Assembly (NCBI GenBank): GCA_000310025.1
Contig: FN648678.1
Location: forward strand, 1-27,832
Direction of reading: 5' to 3'
DNA length: 27,832 bases
Origin: Ectocarpus siliculosus
Taxonomy: Eukaryota; Sar; Phaeophyceae; Ectocarpales; Ectocarpaceae
A program made the translations under genes and the position numbers. A model generated the notes under the pieces. The model had not been told where the DNA came from, ran no database searches, and saw only the letters and a program-made list of their open reading frames with translations. This document shows, piece by piece, positions 18,301 through 25,379 of this stretch (the stretch's first letter is position 1; every line of letters starts with the position of its first letter).

Positions 18301-20360
18301 CACACCTTCTGTCGCGCATTTTGAGGACAGTGAAGTGTTAGCTGCTGATTGGTGACAGTGGCGAGGTCGCGTGCTTTAATCGTTTCAATCTACTTTCGAG
18401 TGTTGCCACGAGCGAAAATACTTGTGGTATTTCACGTTCGCCACCGTTTGGAGAAACCACTCCGTACAATACGGTGATGTGGCGAGCTTGGGTTCAACCG
18501 GTGCTGTTGGTGCTCTTTGTTTTCGACTCACAATTGACTTAGCACAGCGATGCCGAGTGTTCTTGACCTATCTCCCAGGTGTGCTGTTGCGCCGTCTCGT
18601 GACAATCGCTGGCGTGACTGAATTCTTTCCCCTCCCTCTGTTGTGTTGAATTGTTAACTTTCGCACCCATCGCCCAAATCTTGTACGATTTGTGTGAACG
18701 AAACATGGCCGTCAGTGCGATAGACTGGGTACCCGCCTTGATGGTTGAGTGGTCGCCGGCCTAGTTGGTTGTGGGCGTCTGTGCTCCACTCTCATTGCTC
18801 TCACGGCAAAACAAGCGAATACGATGCCTTGTTCGTGTCGAACATGCGGACTTGATCGTACGCCATTCCCTCACAGATCGTGGTGGTCCGCTGTGTTTGA
18901 CCGGTGCATTGGTGGAGGTGGTGCGCCACCCGAAGCTTCTCCCGTATTCATGAGTTTGGGAACCTCAATCTCCGATTGCCCTCCGTGTCCTGGCGGCATA
19001 TGCGCCAAAATCGCTGCGCCACACAATCCTTGAACTCCCTCCAACGATGTGTTCCTTTCATTTCGACTATAATAGCGCACATTATGTGAAACTGAATCCA
19101 GTGTTCACACATGACGTAACGGCAGCCCGTCTTTCTCTCCGCCAGGTTTATCCAAGGAGCGCCGTTCCGTACGAGGTCACGTGGAGACCATTCGATAGCG
19201 GCGGGTGTGACCTCGCCCTCAACGCCAAGAAGAGGATCGCTCTGACTCCAAGGCTGTTCGTGAGCAGCCCCGCTAATCCCGAACCGGCCGGAGAAAACGA
19301 CCCTCCGGCGGGTACAGCTCGTCAAGGAGGGTTTCAGCCGGCCCGCAAGAAGTTTAAGCTCACGGTGCCACCTATCGGCAGCTGGTGCATCGTTAAGCCA
19401 GACCGGCCATGGGGACAGCTCGAGCCGTTTACGTACGAGTGACCCGATGTAGAGTTGTTCGGGTGTGATTTGACGATAGTTTAACAGCGCCCTCCCTTGT
19501 TGCTGACAACGAAATCCATGTTGCTGTCTTCTTCTTGCGGCAATATCATGCCTCGCAGAGGTTGGGAGAGATAGATATGGTCTACAACGTGTGATTACCT
19601 TTTTTGTGATTGTCAATGTATAGGTCTGGGGGTGTGCTGAGGCGAGAGGGCGACCAGCCCATCCTCCTTACCGAGGCAGGACTAGCTTTCAGCAGTAGGG
19701 CGTTGACCAATAGACCCCAAAAGCTGTCGGCGCAGGTTGACCATTTCACTTTCATGAGAGGTCTCACACTATGTACGTCTGCACTTGCACTCCTTTGGCT
19801 GTTCCTTGTCGTTCGGAGTCCCGGGCCTTGACGGCGAGATTCCGCCAGTCTTACTACTGCTGATGTTGTGGCTTGTCACAGAATGCGGTACCTTAATGGG
19901 AGTGCGTGGTGACCAGATGTCTCTTCTGTCGGGCGGAGGCAAGCCCTGGTTGCACGTGCACGCGGGGTTGCTTGTGGATTCTTGCGGTTGTTCATTGCAC
20001 CATTGAAAGACGGCTGACATGGGTGGCGACAGGAATTGAGATATCGATATGTTGTTCAACACGAATCCCTTGGACCGCATGGTCTTTTTGCGGACTAAGG
20101 CAGCCCTCAAGAACGCCGAGTGCCATCGTGCAGCTTGTATGCGACGGCCACGGGCAGCCCTCCTTTGCTTCCAGAGCGAACGTGTGTGCAGTGCTCGCAA
20201 ATTCGCCATGATGAAAATCCGGCAGTTTTTCCTAGATCGAGAAGAAACTGTGGCCCCAGAAGCGCCTTTGACTTCTGGTCTTCAGTCTTCGTTTCTGTTT
20301 GTTAATCAGCGAAGAACCTTCAATAATCAGGAACCTGAGAGGGATGCGAACATGGAATGA
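12355..20360 (+). CDS. Large repeat-bearing, probably nuclear protein; six-exon model
   Basis: Proposed exons: 12355-12608, 12867-17542, 17699-17760, 19146-19432, 19624-19760, 20041-20360 (stop TGA). All junctions are GT..AG, phases agree at every join, and the total is 5,736 nt (1,911 residues). Donors GTGAGT (12609), GTGCGT (17543) and GTGCGT (17761), and the acceptor after a pyrimidine tract at 19145, are strong. The donors at 19433 and 19761 and the acceptor at 20040 are weaker. The N-terminal part has PKRKLED and HKRKS basic clusters. Exon 2 is Ala/Ser/Thr/Pro-rich, with a ~100-residue degenerate repeat and more basic clusters (KPKTKRAK, AKKRAKTT, GGGKKKSKRR), so a nuclear location is likely. 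Exons 3-4 (FWIKFSDTREAWVE, then VPYEVTWRPFDSGG) have the spacing of a small Tudor/PWWP-like beta barrel, but I do not claim a family. Exon 4 could instead end at its own TGA (19440-19442). The ATG at 12355 is the first in frame, but an acceptor just after it (ATAG or CAG near 12358-12366) would make exon 1 internal. No specific function is recognised. Confidence 0.6.
12609..12866 (+). other. Intron 1 of the large gene (proposed)
   Basis: It begins GTGAGT and ends CGACAG. The earlier AG at 12815-12816, after a better pyrimidine tract, gives a frame that stops within about 100 nt, whereas 12866 joins the two long frames. The intron contains a perfect 8-bp inverted repeat, CCAGCGTA (12630-12637) with TACGCTGG (12652-12659). 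Confidence 0.6.
14525..15740 (+). repeat. In-frame ~300-bp coding tandem repeat in exon 2
   Basis: A landmark encoding SQTQA or SQAHDA recurs near 14523, 14830, 15130, 15432 and 15738, a period of 300-307 bp (100-102 residues). Each unit has two related halves, with SPSEPA/SPPEPAK-like motifs, then an LTESIAP-like or GGGE-IAAG-like segment. The reading frame is kept across all units. Beyond 15900 the units become shorter and more diverged (EPAK, AKTTT, GETQ motifs). Confidence 0.8.
17761..19145 (+). other. Intron 3 of the large gene (1,385 bp)
   Basis: It lies between the strong donor after exon 3 (AAG|GTGCGT) and the acceptor TTTCTCTCCGCCAG. The open frames in it are short and without domains; no repeats or RNA genes are seen. 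Confidence 0.6.
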
Positions 20361-21684
20361 ATTTTAGGTATGTATGAAATATTTCGAACAGTGATACCAT
20401 GATAGTACTAACTCTGTCGCTAATACTATTTGTACTCGTATGCATATATTCACAAACCTCGTCGGTGTCCGACAAGGAATATCGTCATGTTTTATCCTCA
20501 TGTTTGTTGAGCAATTCCTGAAGTGTTGTTATATTGTGTTCGTACATCGTGATGTCTATGTGAAAAATAAGAACGCCTGTATGTAATTAATGACGTAAAA
20601 ATCCCGTTCAAATTGCTTTTAACGCTACCAAAACTGCACACACACACTTCATTAGGAGCCTGATAGCTTATAGCGATGCGAAAATCTGTGGGTAACCGCA
20701 TATATATTTGACCGTCGAAACCACAAGGGGGAACATTGAAAATGAAACGTGTCCCTTGTAATTAGGATAATCGATTTCTGTGCACCTTTCATAAAAATTC
20801 CCATACACCCAGGTGACAACGGAAAACATGGGAACGCCGACCAATTCCGCTGAACCAGAAATCTGCACTTCAACGAGCCAGCCAGCCACATATATATGCT
20901 GAGAGGAGCACGCATGCAGTCATTCCGGTTTTAGCTCAGCCACCCACCTCTCTTGGATTGCGGAGCTAGCCGGCATTTCGGATCCAGCCGTTGTGCGATA
21001 CTAATCATCTCCGATAGGACTTGAGGAGGACGGACTGTAAAGCTGTAGTAGTATACTGCACTGCGTTTGTTTGCTCCTTGCTGCTGCTCTTGGCTCACCC
21101 AGGACTTCGACAATCCCCACAGGTACGAACAAACTCCTTTGTGTGTGGTCGAAGATGGACTGCGTTATTTTTATGTACAAGCAAGCCCAACATGCCACCG
21201 TGCACAACGTACTGCTGCTGCCTTCACCTGTCGCCGCCCTTCCACGTCTACCTGTCCATGACACATGCTGCCAAGTGATGCGACAACATCTGGGAGCAAC
21301 ACGGACACAGGGAGTACCCCCCCTACCCGTCAAAATTGCTTACAAGCTAGAACAACCTCTCATTCCTCCCATGCCAAATACAAATAAATGATGTAGCATG
21401 CATGAAATGATAAACTCTGTCTTTACTTGTGATCCGCTCTGCCTACACATGGGCGAGGTAGCCATACCTTCTGCCTACAGACGGGCGAGAGAGGTAACCA
21501 TACCCACTGCATTTAACACACACCCACATGTCGGTGATGAAACCTCAACCACACGCCTCTATCGGCCACCACGTCAGGAGGCAATGATGAGAGAATGTTC
21601 TCCGGTGCCCTTTGCACATTTAACGACATGAAACTATGTTTGTGGTACTTTGGATGTGTGTCCGATCTACATGCGTTGTATGCG
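20361..21684. other. Non-coding region after the large gene
   Basis: It starts with AT-rich 3'-flank-like sequence (about 20370-20650). Short frames near 21071-21391 use non-ATG starts and show no domain. An imperfect tandem duplication lies at 21439-21507. Confidence 0.45.
21439..21507. repeat. Imperfect ~33-bp tandem duplication
   Basis: Both copies start CTGCCTACA, continue with an ATGGGCGAG or ACGGGCGAG block, and end with a CCATACC block. The second copy has a 3-bp GAG/AGA insertion. Confidence 0.7.
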
Positions 21685-21730
21685 CCTGATGGGGGGTACG
21701 TGAATGGCCTGATGGGGGGTACGTGAATGG
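21685..21730. repeat. Perfect 23-bp tandem duplication
   Basis: The unit CCTGATGGGGGG followed by TACGTGAATGG occurs twice in a row (21685-21707 and 21708-21730) without a mismatch, a recent slippage or microhomology duplication. Confidence 0.95.
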
Positions 21731-21816
21731 GTATGAAGTGTATTGGGGGTAGGAGAAGACCTAGGCTCAGCCTTGATAGACGCGTCTATCTATTCGTCTT
21801 ACTCCGTTTCCCACAG

Positions 21817-21921
21817 AGAGGTCCGTCTAAGCCTCGGTATGACAGCTTAGCACGTCTTGCAGTCGACTTAGAGGATGGGAGGTCTTCAGTCACGGCGTCT
21901 GAGCAGCTATTTCCGAGGTGA
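21817..21921 (+). other. Possible terminal exon of an unidentified gene
   Basis: A good acceptor (CTCCGTTTCCCACAG) precedes a frame encoding RGPSKPRYDSLARLAVDLED and ending at TGA 21919-21921. No matching upstream exon was found, so this is weak support only. Confidence 0.2.
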
Positions 21922-22131
21922 CACGACATGAACACGCACACAAGACACGTCCTCTCCGTAGAACAGCAGTTATCCTGCCCTTAGGCCCATGATTTCATAT
22001 TTTTCGGGTCGGAAGGGTATCTTCTTGAATATTTTCAAAATTGATCACAATCTGGCGGCCCCCCTAGCCTCGCACACACGCACGCACACGCCCGCCACCT
22101 CGGGTCACAACCACAACGCCACACACACAAT

Positions 22132-22180
22132 GGCACCACCAGCACCACCAGCACCAGCACCAGCACCACCAGCACCAGCA
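22132..22180 (+). repeat. CACCAG/CACCAS microsatellite
   Basis: A CACCAG-type hexanucleotide repeat follows an ATG at 22131 and would encode Ala-Pro repeats. A CA-rich stretch precedes it (about 22070-22130). No domain follows in the short frame, which ends by 22288, so a gene is not supported. Confidence 0.8.
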
Positions 22181-22339
22181 CGTGCTGCTGTCAGCGCACC
22201 CGTTTCCACAAACTATCAGCCAGGACAACACCGTCGGTCGTGGCCCAGGCCAACGACGCCATGGTCGTATGTGCTTTTCCGTCGTTGACTCAAAAATCGC
22301 CCGCAGTTGGTTGTTGATTATTGTAAGAGTAATTATTTA

Positions 22340-22592
22340 CTGGTTGATTCGTGTTTCCGGCTTGAGTAGAGCGATGGATGGATGTCGTGTTGACGTTTGA
22401 GTCCGGATCGAACAACAGGCTTGAGCAAGTGTTCGCCAGCAACAGTCAGTTTGTACGAATTGTGTAGTAAATAAATGTTCTCGGATATTCGCTGGTTGAT
22501 TCGTGTTTCCGGTTTGCGTAGAGCGATGGATGTCGTGTTGAGGTTTTGAGTCCGGATCGAATAACAGGCTTGAGCAAGTTGCTCGCCCGCAA
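22340..22592. repeat. Pair of ~101-bp direct repeats, period 152 bp
   Basis: Copies 22340-22442 and 22492-22592 share CTGGTTGATTCGTGTTTCCGG, GTAGAGCGATGGA, GAGTCCGGATCGA and AACAGGCTTGAGCAAG, with a few substitutions and a 4-bp TGGA length difference. The hAT-type element is inserted 6 bp after the second copy. Confidence 0.9.
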
Positions 22593-22606
22593 GTTTCCCT
22601 TATTTT

Positions 22607-23201
22607 TAGGCCTGTGCTCGGTAGTAGGTGATTTTTTTTCTTTTTTTCGGTGATTTTTTCCGATTGCCAAAAAAAAAATCGGTGATTATTCTAGGTGCAC
22701 TGAATTTTTTTTCGGGGAAAATCGGCGACAAAAATAAGAAAAGGGTGAGAGCCAAGAAAGATTTTTCGGTGCTTTTCGGTGATAATTTGAAGGGTAGACT
22801 GCCGAAAACGTTCTTCGGCGATGTTCGGCGATGTCTAGGAAGTACTCCACATGAAAACGTTAAAACGAACTCTGGTGTTCTTTTTTTACGTATACCACAA
22901 GTAAGTGTGTCCGTACTGTGTACCGTGTGTGGTGTCTGCAGCGCGGTGCTTGGGTTTTGTGCTCGCTGTGTGCTGTGTGCTGTTAGCTCTGCTGCTATGC
23001 TGCTGCGCTTGAGGGGGGTATCTGATGGGATTTGCGGGGTACGGCCTGTATACACGGAGCCCCCTAAAAAAAACGGTGAGGCGCCTCCCGTTTTCGGTGA
23101 TCGGCCACTATTTTTTCGGTGATTCAAATTCCTCACTTTTTCGGTCAAGTTTTCAAAATTCGGTGCTTTTCGGTGATGATCACCTACCGAGCACAGGCCT
23201 A
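22607..23201. mobile_element. hAT-type non-autonomous element (MITE, 595 bp)
   Basis: The terminal inverted repeats start TAGGCCTGTGCTCGGTAG on the left and end with its perfect complement on the right (23184-23201). Both sides are flanked by the same 8-bp target duplication, CTTATTTT (22599-22606 and 23202-23209). An 8-bp duplication and this kind of terminus are typical of the hAT superfamily. Subterminal motifs TCGGTGAT/TCGGTGCT recur at least eight times near both ends, as expected for transposase binding sites. Long frames on both strands (about 165 and 180 codons) have no domain and overlap the repeats, so no transposase is encoded. Perfect ends suggest recent insertion. Confidence 0.9.
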
Positions 23202-23209
23202 CTTATTTT

Positions 23210-23636
23210 CCGTATTCCCTGTTGTCTGGTGGCCCGATTAGAAGAGAGAAATGCGTCTCCGTACAACCTGTCCGTGATTTCTTGCATGAAAATAGTACCG
23301 TGCAACAGCAGTACTACCATTGGTGCACACGCATATCATGTACCTGGTACCATGGTAGCTGATATCATGCACGGAAGGCCTTGCGAACCTGCTCATCTGC
23401 GCATACTACACTGCTGTACCACTCTTCGGGCCACTCTGTAAAAGGCAACCTGTAGGTACACAACAGTCGTGTGCAATACACCTCGAACAACAAACACTCT
23501 ATCGAACACCTCCAACATGTCGTGAAAGTCGACCCCTTCATCATGTGGACAGGTTGTGAGAGCGGTCTCAACCTACTTAAATGAACCATCGATGACTATG
23601 CATACATACATGTACGTACGTCATCTAGGCAAGCCA
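23210..23636. other. Spacer between the hAT element and the copia promoter region
   Basis: No gene is seen. CATACATACATGTACGTACG (about 23603-23622) is an imperfect palindrome around ACATGT. Confidence 0.4.
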
Positions 23637-23756
23637 TAGACGCACTTAGACGAAATAAGGACGTGCTTAGACGAAACTTACATGTGTTAAGACGAATCCT
23701 ATATTCCTAAGACGCCGGATAGACACACACTTAGACGCGGAATAGGCATTAAGATG
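23637..23756 (+). promoter_or_regulatory. Helically spaced TTAGACG-type repeats (U3-like)
   Basis: TTAGACG or TAAGACG occurs near 23646, 23667, 23688, 23708 and 23731, with a TAAGATG variant near 23750. The spacing of about 19-23 bp is close to two helical turns. A further TAGACG lies at 23637. They precede the TATA box by about 90-200 bp, where enhancer sites of an LTR are expected. Confidence 0.5.
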
Positions 23757-23839
23757 ATCCAAAATTTTTCCGCCTGCGGCGGGCTTAATCCCGCTACGCG
23801 CGATATTCTCAGTCTGACTTAAGCCGCGCTGCGCGCGTC

Positions 23840-23845
23840 TATAAA
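23840..23845 (+). promoter_or_regulatory. TATA box of the copia element
   Basis: TATAAA follows a GC-rich stretch and would place transcription start near 23870, leaving a leader of about 200 nt before the gag ATG at 24069. Confidence 0.55.
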
Positions 23846-23989
23846 GGCTGCCCCTAAGAAGACCCCTGGTGCTGGAGAGAGAAAGAGCCCACGAGCTCAC
23901 TTGCCTGAAGGGGCTTGCGTGACGAAAATATACGATACATGGTCCTTTTTTATCAGCTGTTGTTCCTGGGATAACATAGTCCCCAGTCT

Positions 23990-24060
23990 CAACACCACAG
24001 ACCGCTGAGGGCGGCAGTGCACTAACACGATATCGTGGAGCCTAGCTAGGCCAGGTGTTG
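23990..24060 (+). promoter_or_regulatory. Structured leader with two perfect palindromes before gag
   Basis: CACGATATCGTG (24026-24037) and CCTAGCTAGG (24041-24050) are perfect palindromes three bases apart. CAACACC (23990-23996) and GGTGTTG (24054-24060) could enclose both in one stem. Self-complementary leader motifs in retroelements can serve RNA dimerisation and packaging; that role is an inference here. Confidence 0.4.
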
Positions 24061-24068
24061 GTACAGCG

Positions 24069-24991
24069 ATGACGGAAAGAGAGAGAGAGTTGTTGGAAGA
24101 AAAAACGAAGAAAGCGGAAGCCGAGAGTGCGGAGTTACGGAGGAAACTTGAGGAGGAAAGGGAGCGCAGTTCAGCGGGGGACGCTACGAGAGATAGGGTG
24201 GATGGCGCTGGGTACGCGTCGGGGTATTATAGGGGTGGAGCAGCCGGGGTGGCGGACACCTTTGGAGCCGGGGGAGCGGCTACTTCTTTTCGAGATGGTC
24301 CAGTGCAACAGCAGTACAGGGACCGCAAGCCACCAGTGTACGACGGCAACTTCCCGCTCTTCAAGACGATATTCGAGGTCTTCCTCGCCGGCGAAGATCT
24401 TGGGCACACACTCACTCCGCCGGCGAGTCCTGACCAGCGCACCTGGCTCACACACACATCCAGGAGCGAGAACATCAGATTCCACCGTGAGAAGCGTGTG
24501 CGTGATCACGAGCGTGCTTTCGAATACTTGAGGCGAGCCACGAAGGGGGCGAAATTTCAATCGACAATTCTTGTTGTAGGGAATGTGTCGGGGGCATGGG
24601 AGGCGGCCCAGGAGTTTTGTCTTCCGATGAGTAGCTCTGAAAAGGAGGCCCTGAAGTTGTCTCTCGCTAACATGAAGATGCAGCTCGGCGAGGACCCGCA
24701 AGACTACTTTCTGAGGTTTAACAAAGTGCTGAATACGCTTCGCGCTGTCAACGGTTATGAAAATCCGGAAAGTGAGGTCCTTGCGACTTTACGTAGAAGC
24801 CTCTCGGCAGACTACGAACAGGTCAAGATCGTGCTCATGCATGATCACACGCTCACACGCAGAAGCTTAGAGATTCTTGTGCGTAGCCACCACGTTGAGA
24901 AAAATCTCGGTGATCGTGCGCAGCGGACGGCCGCGTCGGTTAGCGATCCGCACGCTCTCCGTTTCGGCGGAAATTCACGGCCCAACGGTAA

Positions 24992-25022
<31 letters not shown>

Positions 25023-25373
25023 GGTGGTCCGCAGCGGAGGACCGGTGGGTTTTCCCAAGGCAGACAACAGGGTAGAGATGGACAGCAGCAGCCGGGGTGG
25101 GGAGGGGGAACTCAGGGAGAGTACAACGGGGGATATCGCCCGCAGCTGCAGCAGCCGCAACAGTCGTTTCATCAGCAGGCGCCGCAGCAGCAGTATCAAC
25201 GGAGATTCCCTCAGCATTTTCCGCAGCAGTCGTTTCAGCAGCAGCAGCCCCAGCAGCAGCAGCAGCCCCAGGAGTTCACTCCCGCAATGGCGATGGGATT
25301 CGTTCCGGGTGGTCCCAGGGACCCCGGGCGGAACGCAGCGTGGCCGCAGGAGGCGTCCCCCATTCCCCCGTGA
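24069..25373 (+). CDS. gag: Copia gag polyprotein (capsid part)
   Basis: The ATG at 24069 gives 434 codons. Residues about 3-35 form a highly charged coiled coil (RERELLEEKTKKAEAESAEL). The central part (about 90-280) matches the copia gag/UBN2-type capsid region, with PPVYDGNFPLFKTIFEVFL, then AWEAAQEFCLP, then DPQDYFLRFNKVLNTL and a C-terminal HVEK. It would assemble the particle. The last 120 residues are Gly- and Gln-rich (a run of about 12 Gly, then QQ-rich repeats) and end at TGA 25371-25373. The zinc knuckles that normally end gag come after this stop in the same frame, so gag has either been cut by one nonsense change or is extended by readthrough. The gag frame itself is intact. Confidence 0.85.
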
Positions 25374-25379
25374 TCGCCG

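Noticed and set aside
18948-19616. 222-codon frame on the - strand
   Set aside because: It is antisense to the exon at 19146-19432, which has a strong acceptor and a phase match; the - strand frame has no domain.
22606-23148. Long frames on both strands inside the hAT MITE (about 165 and 180 codons)
   Set aside because: They consist of translated subterminal repeats and low-complexity sequence, with no hAT transposase motif.
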